Assembly (NCBI GenBank): GCA_012727965.1
Contig: JAAYFZ010000085.1
Span: 1-23,490 of the forward strand
DNA: 23,490 nucleotides
Direction: 5' to 3'
Source: Clostridiaceae bacterium
Lineage (GTDB): Bacteria > Bacillota > Clostridia > Saccharofermentanales > UBA5734
The translations under genes were made by a program, and so were the position numbers. Numbering within the stretch: position 1 is the stretch's first letter; each line of letters begins with the position of its first letter. Below are positions 15,135 to 22,201 of this stretch, piece by piece. A model generated the notes under the pieces. It searched no databases and was not told where the DNA came from. It saw nothing but the letters and a program-made list of their open reading frames with translations.

Positions 15135-15248
15135 ATGAAAGTCAGACCGTCAGTAAAACCTATCTGTGAGAAGTGCAAGGTTATCAAACGTAGAGGCCGT
15201 GTTATGGTCATCTGTCAGGATCCCAAGCACAAACAGAAACAGGGCTGA
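15135..15248 (+). CDS. rpmJ: 50S ribosomal protein L36
   Basis: The 37-residue protein is below the size that ORF callers usually report. It reads MKVRPSVKPICEKC, then KVIKRRGRVMVICQDPKHKQ and QG. C11, C14, C27 and H32 form the zinc ribbon of the cysteine-containing L36. GAGGAGGTCAG ends 5 bases before the ATG. Its stop codon lies inside the stem of a hairpin described separately. Confidence 0.98.
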   Translation: MKVRPSVKPICEKCKVIKRRGRVMVICQDPKHKQKQG

Positions 15249-15272
15249 GCAATTGCTTAGCCTACTTGGCTA
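15243..15272 (+). promoter_or_regulatory. Mutually exclusive hairpins over the rpmJ stop, in the leader of rpsM
   Basis: GGCTGAGC (15243-15250) can pair with GCTTAGCC (15255-15262) around AATT: 8 pairs including one G-U. This stem encloses the rpmJ TGA. Alternatively TAGCC (15258-15262) pairs with GGCTA (15268-15272) around TACTT. Both use 15258-15262, so only one can form. The 136-base rpmJ-rpsM gap (15249-15384) holds nothing else I can name. In E. coli, S4 represses the alpha operon at a pseudoknot in this same place upstream of rpsM; here rpsD is also in the operon. A similar feedback is plausible, but no pseudoknot match was established. Confidence 0.4.
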
Positions 15273-15384
15273 CGACACGACAAGGGATGCGGCTGCTTTG
15301 ATCTGTAATGGGTCATAGTTTTCCCACATTCGTGATTTTGAATAGAGTAAACAATAAACCTGTCTAATGATGGAGGTGCAAAGA

Positions 15385-15753
15385 ATGGCACGTATTGCCG
15401 GGGTAGATCTGCCCAATGATAAGCGCGTAGAGATTGCGCTATGCTATATTTACGGTATTGGCAGAACCTTATCGAACCAAATCCTTGAGAAATGCGCCAT
15501 CAGTCCTGATACGCGCGTCAAGGATCTAACAGAAGAGGAATCTTCTAAAATTAGAGACGTCATTGAGAATCAATACACCGTTGAAGGTGATCTCAGACGT
15601 GAAATTGCAATGAATATCAAACGTCTTACAGAAATCGGCTGTTATCGCGGTCGCCGTCACAGAATGGGCCTGCCTGTTCGTGGTCAGCGCACTAAGACTA
15701 ATGCCCGTACCCGCAAGGGACCTAAGCGTACCATTGCAGGAAAGAGAAAATAA
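15385..15753 (+). CDS. rpsM: 30S ribosomal protein S13
   Basis: S13 forms inter-subunit bridges in the 30S head and contacts P-site tRNA with its basic tail. I use the ATG at 15385 (MARIAGVDLPNDKRVEIALCYIYGIGR, 122 residues), preceded by GGAGGTGCAAAG; the ATG at 15367 would put extra residues upstream of the ribosome site. The signature YRGRRHRMGLPVRGQRTKTNARTRKGPKRTI is complete. Confidence 0.98.
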   Translation: MARIAGVDLPNDKRVEIALCYIYGIGRTLSNQILEKCAISPDTRVKDLTEEESSKIRDVIENQYTVEGDLRREIAMNIKRLTEIGCYRGRRHRMGLPVRGQRTKTNARTRKGPKRTIAGKRK

Positions 15754-15765
15754 GGAGGTAACAGC

Positions 15766-16170
15766 ATGGCTAAGGCGTCAGTCAAGAAAACGGCTTCCAG
15801 GCCGAAGAGAAGAGAACGCAAGAATATTGACCGTGGTGCTGCCCATATTCATTCTTCGTTCAACAATACAATCGTCACGATAACTGATCCAGTTGGCAAC
15901 GCGATTTCGTGGGCCAGTGCAGGTGGTCAGGGTATGAGAGGTTCACGTAAGGGAACTCCGTTCGCAGCTCAGATGGCTGCTGAATCTGCTGCAAAAACTG
16001 CTGTCGATCACGGAATGCGTTCGGTTGAGGTTTTTGTAAAAGGTCCGGGTGCCGGACGTGAAGCAGCTATCCGCGCTCTGCAGACAGCCGGTCTTGATGT
16101 AACAATGATCAAGGACGTAACTCCAATCCCGCATAATGGCTGCAGACCGCCTAAAAGAAGAAGAGTCTGA
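15766..16170 (+). CDS. rpsK: 30S ribosomal protein S11
   Basis: S11 forms the 30S platform near the E-site mRNA. The 134-residue protein shows a lysine/arginine-rich N-terminal tail, GAAHIHSSFNNTIVTITDPVGNAISWASAGGQGMRGSRKGTPFAAQ, VEVFVKGPGAGREAAIRALQTAGLDV and the invariant end DVTPIPHNGCRPPKRRRV. AAGGAGGTAACAGC lies at the end of rpsM. Confidence 0.99.
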   Translation: MAKASVKKTASRPKRRERKNIDRGAAHIHSSFNNTIVTITDPVGNAISWASAGGQGMRGSRKGTPFAAQMAAESAAKTAVDHGMRSVEVFVKGPGAGREAAIRALQTAGLDVTMIKDVTPIPHNGCRPPKRRRV

Positions 16171-16187
16171 TTCCGGAGGTGTAAAGA

Positions 16188-16802
16188 ATGGCTAGATATA
16201 CAGACGCATCCTGCCGCCTTTGTCGCAGAGAGGGTGAAAAGCTCTTTCTCAAAGGTCAGAGATGTTATACAGGCAAGTGTGCCATCGCCAGAAGGAGTTT
16301 TGCTCCGGGACAGCATGGCCAGGGAAGAAAAAAAGTTTCAGAATATGGAACACAGCTTCGCGAGAAGCAGAAGACAAAGAGATTTTATGGATTGCTCGAG
16401 AGCCAATTCCGTAAGACTTACGAGAAGGCAACCCGTATGCACGGCAAGTCTGGTGAGAATCTCCTGTTGCTGCTCGAACTGCGTTTCGACAACATAGTCT
16501 ATCGTATGGGTCTGGCTTCATCGAGAGCCGAGGCTCGTCAGTTGATTACTCATGGTCATTTTGCTATTAATGGCAAAAAGGCAGATATTCCTTCGATGCA
16601 GCTTTCTGCTGGTGATGCTATTGAGGTTCGTGAAGGTTCACGTAAATCTCCTAAGTTCCAGGAAATGGACAGACGTAATGTACCAGCCTGGCTCACCTTT
16701 GATCCAGAAGCGCTTAAGGGAACAGTTGCACAGATTCCGTCACGTGAAGACGTTGATCTGGAAGTCAAGGAAACCCTTATTGTCGAGCTCTACTCTAAGT
16801 AA
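16188..16802 (+). CDS. rpsD: 30S ribosomal protein S4, zinc-binding form
   Basis: S4 nucleates the 16S 5' domain, and in many bacteria represses translation of operons that carry its gene. Four N-terminal cysteines (C9, C12, C26, C31) form the zinc site of the C+ form. The S4 RNA-binding domain is seen as RLDNIVYR-like LRFDNIVYRMGLASSRAEARQLITHGHFAINGKKADIPS (16479-16595). 204 residues, typical. In Bacillus rpsD is a separate, autoregulated gene; here, as in many clostridia and in E. coli, it lies between rpsK and rpoA. Confidence 0.99.
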   Translation: MARYTDASCRLCRREGEKLFLKGQRCYTGKCAIARRSFAPGQHGQGRKKVSEYGTQLREKQKTKRFYGLLESQFRKTYEKATRMHGKSGENLLLLLELRFDNIVYRMGLASSRAEARQLITHGHFAINGKKADIPSMQLSAGDAIEVREGSRKSPKFQEMDRRNVPAWLTFDPEALKGTVAQIPSREDVDLEVKETLIVELYSK

Positions 16803-16859
16803 TTCGCATAGTTTTATCGCAGTTGCTTTCAGTTTATGAGCGCACGAAGGAGGATTATA

Positions 16860-17813
16860 ATGATTGAGATCAAAAAACCTGTGATTGATTGCCTCGAACG
16901 CAGTGATGACGGATCATATGGCAAATACACAATTGAGCCGCTTGAGCGTGGCTATGGCATAACACTTGGCAATTCACTCAGAAGAGTTCTTCTGTCTTCC
17001 TTGCCGGGCGCTGCTGTGACTGCTATCAGGGTTGAAGGAGTATTTCACGAATTTTCAACCGTTAAGGGTGTCATTGAGGATATGACTGAGATCATTCTCA
17101 ATGTCAAAGGAATTCGTGCCAAGCTGCATGTAGATGGTCCTAAGACTGTTTATATCAGCACTGATGAAGGTCGTACAGGAGTTGTTACCGCTGGAGACAT
17201 TGTAAGAGATGAGGAAGTAGAGATACTCAATCCTGATCATCCGATCGCAACGCTAAATGGTGATGGCAGACTCTTTATTGAACTTACTATTAATAAGGGT
17301 CGCGGCTATAATACTGCTGATCGTAATAAGTGGACAAGTCAGCCCATCGGAGTTATACCGATCGACTCGATTTTTACACCAGTAAAAAAGGTCAACTACT
17401 TCATAGAAAATACACGTGTTGGTCAGTTTACTGATTATGACAAGCTTACTATCGAAGTTTGGACTGATGGTACTGTGGATGTTGCCGAATCACTCAGCAT
17501 CGGTTCCGGTATCATGACTGAGCATCTTAGCCTGTTTATGGCTTTGACTGAATCAGCAACAGGTCCTAGCTTCAAGGATACTGATGAGAGCAGCAGTAAA
17601 AACCATGTTCTCGAAACAGTGATCGAGGATCTTGACTTTTCTGTCAGAACCTATAATTGTCTTAAGCGTGCCGGCATCAACTCTATCGGCGATCTGGTTG
17701 CCAGATCAGAAGAGGATATGATGAAGGTCCGCAACCTTGGCAAAAAATCACTGGAAGAAGTGATCCAGAAACTTGAAGAACTCGGATTGTCTCTGGCTAC
17801 TCTTGAAGAGTAA
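16860..17813 (+). CDS. rpoA: DNA-directed RNA polymerase alpha subunit
   Basis: Alpha dimerises to start assembly of RNA polymerase, and its C-terminal domain binds UP elements and activators. The 317 residues contain the N-terminal dimerisation domain (PLERGYGITLGNSLRRVLLSSLPGAAVTAIRVEGVFHEFSTVKGVIEDMTEIILN, 16938-17102), a short linker at about 240-250, and the helix-hairpin-helix C-terminal domain (RTYNCLKRAGINSIGDLVARSEEDMMKVRNLGKKSLEEV, near 255-305). I use the ATG at 16860 after GAAGGAGGATTATA; the upstream in-frame ATG at 16836 would place that ribosome site inside the gene. Confidence 0.98.
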   Translation: MIEIKKPVIDCLERSDDGSYGKYTIEPLERGYGITLGNSLRRVLLSSLPGAAVTAIRVEGVFHEFSTVKGVIEDMTEIILNVKGIRAKLHVDGPKTVYISTDEGRTGVVTAGDIVRDEEVEILNPDHPIATLNGDGRLFIELTINKGRGYNTADRNKWTSQPIGVIPIDSIFTPVKKVNYFIENTRVGQFTDYDKLTIEVWTDGTVDVAESLSIGSGIMTEHLSLFMALTESATGPSFKDTDESSSKNHVLETVIEDLDFSVRTYNCLKRAGINSIGDLVARSEEDMMKVRNLGKKSLEEVIQKLEELGLSLATLEE

Positions 17814-17849
17814 TCAGACATAAGATCCGTTTGTTAGGAGGTTATACGA

Positions 17850-18374
17850 ATGCCTGTTTATAGGAAGCTTGGACGCGCATCCGATCAGCGCAAGTCCATT
17901 CTGAAAAATCTGGTTACGGCCCTTATTGTTAATGGTCATATCCAAACAACTACAGCCCGTGCACATGAAGTTCAGCGTATTGCTGAGAAGCTGATCACTG
18001 CTGCTGTAAAAGAAAAAGATAATTTTACTACTCGTGAAATTACTGTTTCTGCTGCGAAGCTTGACGCTAAGGGCAGAAAGGTACTGAAATCCGCTACATC
18101 CAAGAACGGCAACGAATATGACGTTGTCGTCCGTGAGATGAAGAAGGAAATGGTACAGGTAGACAATGCTTCAAGGCTGGCAGCACGTCGTAGAATGATG
18201 CTGTGGCTCAATAAGAGTCATGACGCCGAGGGCAAAGCAGTCAATCCTGTCAACCATCTTTTCACAGAAGTAGCACCTAAGTATGCTGATCGCAACGGTG
18301 GTTATACAAGAATAATCAAGCTTGGCGCCAGACGTGGTGATGCATCAGAAATGGCAATACTTGAGCTTGTCTGA
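17850..18374 (+). CDS. rplQ: 50S ribosomal protein L17 with ~50-residue internal insertion
   Basis: L17 surrounds the tunnel exit region. Both ends are canonical: YRKLGRASDQRKSILKNLVTALI with IQTTTARAHEVQRIAEKLIT at the start, and NPVNHLFTEVAPKYADRNGGYTRIIKLGARRGD with MAILELV at the end. Between them, residues about 54-107 hold additional charged sequence (TTREITVSAAKLDAKGRKVLK, then NGNEYDVVVREMKKEMVQV). The ~120-residue Bacillus form has only a short loop there, giving 174 residues here. The reading frame is continuous, so this is a true insertion. It is the last gene before the strong terminator. Confidence 0.97.
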   Translation: MPVYRKLGRASDQRKSILKNLVTALIVNGHIQTTTARAHEVQRIAEKLITAAVKEKDNFTTREITVSAAKLDAKGRKVLKSATSKNGNEYDVVVREMKKEMVQVDNASRLAARRRMMLWLNKSHDAEGKAVNPVNHLFTEVAPKYADRNGGYTRIIKLGARRGDASEMAILELV

Positions 18375-18411
18375 TATTTAGATAGCAGATAAATAGTATT
18401 CCAGGTAATAA

Positions 18412-18427
18412 TACGGTTATAACCGTA
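18412..18427. repeat. Perfect 16-bp palindrome just upstream of the alpha-operon terminator
   Basis: TACGGTTATAACCGTA is fully self-complementary. It starts about 38 bases after rplQ and ends 3 bases before the terminator stem. As DNA it could be an operator for a dimeric regulator; as RNA its right arm (CCGTA, 18423-18427) can pair with TACGG (18431-18435), the base of the terminator. The two folds would compete. Confidence 0.6.
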
Positions 18428-18429
18428 AT

Positions 18430-18465
18430 ATACGGGGACAGGTATTGCCTGTCCCCGTATTTTTT
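18430..18465 (+). terminator. Strong intrinsic terminator ending the ribosomal cluster
   Basis: A perfect 13-bp stem: ATACGGGGACAGG (18430-18442) pairs with CCTGTCCCCGTAT (18448-18460) around a TATTG loop, followed by T through 18465. This is the clearest terminator in the window and separates rplQ from the ECF transporter gene, whose ATG follows 15 bases later. The ECF genes therefore depend on read-through or on a promoter I cannot see in the 105-base gap. Confidence 0.9.
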
Positions 18466-18479
18466 CAAATGAGGGATAT

Positions 18480-20300
18480 ATGAGCAGAATCGTAGAGATA
18501 GATAATGTCACATTTCATTACAGGCAGCATCAACAAGAACCACTTCTGGCTGTAGACAGAGTAAGTCTTCAGCTTGAGGCTGGACGACATACTGCTGTGC
18601 TTGGCCGAAATGGATCTGGCAAATCAACTCTGGCTCGTCTGATCAACGCTCTTGAGCGCCCTGACAACGGAACCATTGTGGTAGCCGGCATGAAAACATC
18701 AGATGATAGCTCAGTATGGGATATTCGCAGTACCTGCGGCATGGTATTTCAGAATCCTGACAATCAGATTGTCGGTACTACTGTAGAAGAGGATGTTGCT
18801 TTTGGCCCTGAAAACTTGGGGATGGAGCCCTCTTTGATACGTATTTCTGTTGATGAAGCACTGGCAAAAGTCGGCTTGTCCGAACAAGCACAGAGACCGC
18901 CTCATCTTCTTTCAGGCGGTCAGAAACAGAAGCTGGCTATTGCCGGTATTCTTGCTATGAAGCCCCGCTGTCTGATTCTAGATGAATCTACAGCTATGCT
19001 TGATCCTGTCAGCAGAAGAGACTTCATGGATCTGGTTCAGAAATTAATAACTGATGAAGGCATAACTGTCGTCAATATAACTCATCATATGGAAGAAGTG
19101 CTGCTGGCTGACCAGGTTTATGTAATGGACAAAGGCCGGATCGTACTCCAAGGCAGTCCTGCGGAAATATTCGACCAGGTTGAGAAGATCAAGGAGCTCG
19201 GTTTGGATGTTCCTGTGCATATGGACATTGCCTGGCTGCTTTCAAAACAACTGCAACAAGAACTTAAGCCTCTTGAGACCGCAACATGGGAAGGTGCAGC
19301 CGCAGCTTGTTTGCGAATGATTGAAGCTTCATCACCGGAAATTGCGGCAAAAGCCTTGGCTACACTGAAAAAAGACACCGAGATGAACACAGGGTCAGAT
19401 GCCAGCAGAGCCGAACCGAATTCAAGTGAAGCAGTTATAACTGTAAAAGATCTGTATTATACATATAGTAAAGGCACAACAATGGCGTCTGAAGCTCTTC
19501 ATGATGTCAATTTTGAAATATGCCGTGGAGAGCTGTTTGGCATTATCGGCCACAGTGGTTCTGGTAAATCAACATTAATTCAACATTTTAACGGTTTGAT
19601 CAGACCACAATCTGGTACTGTTCATGTGCTTGGCTGGTCTGTTTCGCAAAACTCCGATGTCAAAAAAATCAGACAGAAGGCTGGTTTATTGTTTCAATAT
19701 CCTGAGCATCAGCTTTTTGAAGAGACTGTGTTTCAAGATATAGCTTTTGGCCCTAAGAGAATGGGTCTTGATACAAATGAGATTGATCGTAGGGTCCTGG
19801 CAGCCGCTGAAATTACAGGCATTGATCAGGATCTGCTCGAACGTTCTCCATTTGAACTATCTGGCGGCCAGAAGAGGCGCGTAGCAATAGCAGGTATTCT
19901 GGCTATGAAGCCTGAAATATTGATCCTTGATGAACCAGCCGCTGGTCTTGATCCAGCCGGCCGTGACGAGATATTGTCATACGCATCACAGCTTCGTGAA
20001 ATGGGAGTTACCGTCATACTTGTATCCCATAGTATGGAGGATATAGCAAGGCTTGCTGACAGGGTGCTTGTTCTTAAGAACGGTAGCGTTCATGCCTGTG
20101 GCAGCCCGAATGAGGTTTTTGTTGACGAAGATTATCTGGCACAGGCTGGACTCTCTATGCCAAGAGCCAGAGCTTTTTTACATACAATGTCCAATCATCT
20201 TAATGGTTTACAGACTGATCATTATACGCCTGAGGCTGCTGTCAATGAGCTGATCAGATACAGAGCTGATCAGAGACAGAATCAACAGGAGGTGAAATAA
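18480..20300 (+). CDS. Fused ECF transporter ATPase: EcfA1 domain + EcfA2 domain in one protein
   Basis: This is the ATP-hydrolysing part of an energy-coupling factor transporter for vitamin uptake. Two complete ABC domains are joined in 606 residues. Domain 1 has Walker A GRNGSGKST (42-50), FQNPDNQIVGTTVEEDVAFGPENLG (90-114), signature LSGGQ (144-148), Walker B LILDES with E169, and H202: EcfA1-type. Domain 2 has GHSGSGKST (357-365), QYPEHQLFEETVFQDIAFGPKR (406-427), LSGGQ (460-464), LDEP with E485, and H517: EcfA2-type. All catalytic residues are present in both. The linker is about residues 265-318. An internal ATG at 19383 (Met302) lacks a ribosome site. GAGGG precedes the first ATG. In most Firmicutes two adjacent genes follow rplQ, so a fusion is unusual. 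The stop overlaps the ecfT ATG (TAATG). Confidence 0.95.
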   Translation: MSRIVEIDNVTFHYRQHQQEPLLAVDRVSLQLEAGRHTAVLGRNGSGKSTLARLINALERPDNGTIVVAGMKTSDDSSVWDIRSTCGMVFQNPDNQIVGTTVEEDVAFGPENLGMEPSLIRISVDEALAKVGLSEQAQRPPHLLSGGQKQKLAIAGILAMKPRCLILDESTAMLDPVSRRDFMDLVQKLITDEGITVVNITHHMEEVLLADQVYVMDKGRIVLQGSPAEIFDQVEKIKELGLDVPVHMDIAWLLSKQLQQELKPLETATWEGAAAACLRMIEASSPEIAAKALATLKKDTEMNTGSDASRAEPNSSEAVITVKDLYYTYSKGTTMASEALHDVNFEICRGELFGIIGHSGSGKSTLIQHFNGLIRPQSGTVHVLGWSVSQNSDVKKIRQKAGLLFQYPEHQLFEETVFQDIAFGPKRMGLDTNEIDRRVLAAAEITGIDQDLLERSPFELSGGQKRRVAIAGILAMKPEILILDEPAAGLDPAGRDEILSYASQLREMGVTVILVSHSMEDIARLADRVLVLKNGSVHACGSPNEVFVDEDYLAQAGLSMPRARAFLHTMSNHLNGLQTDHYTPEAAVNELIRYRADQRQNQQEVK

Positions 20301-21058
20301 TGCTGGGAAATATTTCTTTGGGACGTTATTATCCCGCGGATTCACTTCTTCATAGACTTGACCCAAGAACTAAACTGCTCGGAGTTATTATCTTCATGGT
20401 TTTGATCTTCATGGCGCAATCCGTTGCTGCAATGCTGCTGCTGGCGGCTTTGACCATTGTATTGATCATTCTGTCCAAAGTGCCGGTCAAGCAGGTTTTA
20501 TCAGGACTTAAACCGATACTTTTCATTCTGATTTTTGCTTTTGTACTTAATATTTTTACCGGTACCGGTAAGGAGTGGCTACGCCTGGGTCCGCTAAAAA
20601 TCACTGATCAAGGTGTTTATACTGCTATCAGAATGGCTGTACGATTGACGCTGCTGATTATGAATACAACTCTTCTGCTGACGCTGACCACGACTCCAGT
20701 TATGGTAGCTGACGCTATGGAGAAGTTGCTTGGTCCACTCAGTAGATTTGGTTTTCCGGCACATGAGATGGCCATGATGATGTCAATAGCGCTTCGCTTC
20801 GTACCGACTTTGCTTGAGGAAACGGAGAAAATCATGAAGGCACAGTCGTCGAGGGGAGCCGATTATGATACGGGAGGTCTTATCAGCAAGGCAAAAGGTC
20901 TGGTCTCGGTTCTGATTCCTCTTTTTGTCAGTGCGTTTAAGAGAGCAGAGGATCTTGCCACTGCGATGGAAGCTCGCTGCTATCGTGGCGGTGAAGGCAG
21001 AACCAGAATGAAGAGTCTGAAATTTACAAGTGCTGATATGGCCTTTGCCATATTTTGA
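20300..21058 (+). CDS. ecfT: ECF transporter transmembrane subunit EcfT, interrupted by an in-frame TGA
   Basis: EcfT couples the ATPases to exchangeable substrate-binding S-components in the membrane. The 252-residue frame starts MLGNISLGRYYPADSLLHRLDPRTKLL, the typical EcfT N-terminus, and has hydrophobic segments at roughly 24-57, 69-86, 108-131 and 199-215. The two coupling-helix motifs are near 184-186 (SRG in QSSRGADYDTGG) and 225-227 (ARC in MEARCYRGG). Translation stops at TGA 21056-21058, in the middle of the last membrane helix (ADMAFAIF). The same frame continues hydrophobic for 14 codons afterwards (see next entry). AGGAGGTG is the ribosome site. Either the truncated form still works, or the gene is damaged, recoded, or misread by one base. 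Confidence 0.93.
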   Translation: MLGNISLGRYYPADSLLHRLDPRTKLLGVIIFMVLIFMAQSVAAMLLLAALTIVLIILSKVPVKQVLSGLKPILFILIFAFVLNIFTGTGKEWLRLGPLKITDQGVYTAIRMAVRLTLLIMNTTLLLTLTTTPVMVADAMEKLLGPLSRFGFPAHEMAMMMSIALRFVPTLLEETEKIMKAQSSRGADYDTGGLISKAKGLVSVLIPLFVSAFKRAEDLATAMEARCYRGGEGRTRMKSLKFTSADMAFAIF

Positions 21059-21103
21059 GTAGTTGCCGCCGTAGTAGTTTTGCTTCTGCAGTTTCTGCTC
21101 TGA
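21056..21103 (+). pseudogene. Detached end of the last EcfT helix, in frame beyond the TGA
   Basis: After the ecfT stop the same frame reads VVAAVVVLLLQFLL and then a second TGA at 21101-21103. Joined to the preceding ADMAFAIF, this makes a ~20-residue membrane helix and a total length of 267 residues with one residue at the TGA, close to the 265 of typical EcfT. Non-coding sequence would not be expected to keep 14 purely hydrophobic codons in the right frame. TGA is a normal stop for other genes here (rplW, rplP, rplX, adk, map, truA), so a changed genetic code is excluded. Confidence 0.7.
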
Positions 21104-21126
21104 TAGATTTTAGAACAGCTTATGTC

Positions 21127-21156
21127 CTTGCCCCTCAGGCAAGTGCAGGCTATAAT
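21127..21156 (+). promoter_or_regulatory. Candidate promoter for glcK-truA with an inverted repeat over the -35
   Basis: TTGCCC (21128-21133), 17 bases, and a perfect TATAAT (21151-21156) lie about 65 bases before the kinase start. The -35 box is part of the inverted repeat CTTGCC-CCTCA-GGCAAG (21127-21143), which could be an operator or a short RNA hairpin. It lies in the gap of about 160 bases between ecfT and the kinase gene, which has no other feature except the detached ecfT tail. Confidence 0.55.
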
Positions 21157-21220
21157 CATCAAAGATATAATAGATATATGTATGCTATTCGAATCGATTT
21201 ATATCCTGGAGGTATGCGTG

Positions 21221-22201
21221 ATGAAGTATTTTGTCGGAATAGATCTTGGTGGGACTAATATCAAGGCTGGTATTGTTGATGAGCAGGGTAAGATTATCTG
21301 CAAAGATAGGATGAAGACCAATGCTGCACGTGATCAGCTGGCAATCGTCCGCGATATGGCTCTGATGGCAGAAAAGGTCATCAAACAGGCTGGAAAAAAT
21401 GTCAGTGAAATCGAGGCTATTGGTATTGGATCGCCTGGAACTCCCGACAATGATACCGGCTACCTGATTTACGCCAACAATCTGCCTTTTCGAAATCTGC
21501 CAATGAGAAAGGAAATCAGAAAACATCTTGATCTTCCTGTCTTCATCGATAATGATGCTAATGTAGCTGCTCTGGCGGAGAGTGTCGCAGGTGGTGCTCA
21601 CGGTGCTGGTAATGCTGTTGCGATTACACTTGGTACGGGTGTTGGCGGCGGTGTTGTCATCAATCACCGTATCTATAGTGGTTTCAACCATGCCGGCTGT
21701 GAAGTCGGACATATTGTAATTATGGCCGGCGGTGAAGACTGTACATGTGGCCGCAAAGGCTGCTTCGAAGCTTATGCTTCAGCTTCAGCGCTGGTAAGAG
21801 AAACGGAAAAAGCTGCCAGAAATAATCCGGATTCGATCCTGAACAGACTGATTGCAGAAAACGGCGGCCACGCTGACGGACGTACGGCTTTTATCGGTAT
21901 GAGAGAAGGCGATAAGGCAGCATCTGAGGTTGTGGATTTCTATATAGAAATGCTTGCTGAGGGTCTGGGCAATGTTATTAATGGCTATATGCCAGAGGTT
22001 ATCGTTATTGGCGGCGGTGTTTGCAATGAGGGTGATGCTTTGCTCATACCTGTCAGAGAGAGGGCTCTTAAGAAAGCTTATCTGGCACCGAACGTTGCCA
22101 TACCAAGAATAGAGCTTGCCACCATGGGCAATGATGCCGGTATTGTTGGTGCGGCCATGATGGCTATGAACTGCCTCGAGGACGGGATTGAAGGCAAATG
22201 A
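21221..22201 (+). CDS. ROK-family glucokinase
   Basis: It likely phosphorylates glucose with ATP to glucose-6-phosphate in the cytosol. The 326 residues show the ATP-binding GIDLGGTNIKAGIVD (6-20), the sugar-site GSPGTPDNDTG (70-80), the catalytic DNDANVAALAE (D112), the phosphate-2 loop LGTGVGGGVV (137-146), and the ROK zinc motif with H164, C174, C176 and C181 (GHIVIM, then CTCGRKGCFEAYAS). I choose the ATG at 21221, 7 bases after GGAGGT (21208-21213); the in-frame ATG at 21122 would add nonhomologous residues. Other ROK substrates such as ManNAc or fructose cannot be excluded from motifs alone, so no symbol is given. Insertion between ecfT and truA is not the usual clostridial order. The truA ATG overlaps the stop (ATGA). 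Confidence 0.9.
   Translation: MKYFVGIDLGGTNIKAGIVDEQGKIICKDRMKTNAARDQLAIVRDMALMAEKVIKQAGKNVSEIEAIGIGSPGTPDNDTGYLIYANNLPFRNLPMRKEIRKHLDLPVFIDNDANVAALAESVAGGAHGAGNAVAITLGTGVGGGVVINHRIYSGFNHAGCEVGHIVIMAGGEDCTCGRKGCFEAYASASALVRETEKAARNNPDSILNRLIAENGGHADGRTAFIGMREGDKAASEVVDFYIEMLAEGLGNVINGYMPEVIVIGGGVCNEGDALLIPVRERALKKAYLAPNVAIPRIELATMGNDAGIVGAAMMAMNCLEDGIEGK

Noticed and set aside
19383..20300. A separate EcfA2 gene starting at the internal ATG
   Set aside because: The ATG at 19383 is in frame with the upstream domain, no stop separates the domains, and no Shine-Dalgarno sequence precedes it, so a single fused protein is the better reading.
21056..21058. Genome-wide UGA reassignment (for example to Trp or Gly)
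   Set aside because: rplW, rpsC, rplP, rplX, adk, map, rpmJ and truA all end properly at TGA at family-typical lengths, so TGA is a normal stop here.
21122..21220. Longer N-terminus for the ROK kinase from the ATG at 21122
   Set aside because: The extra 33 residues precede the well-spaced GGAGGT site, overlap the promoter-like sequence and have no similarity to the family, which starts a few residues before DLGGTN.
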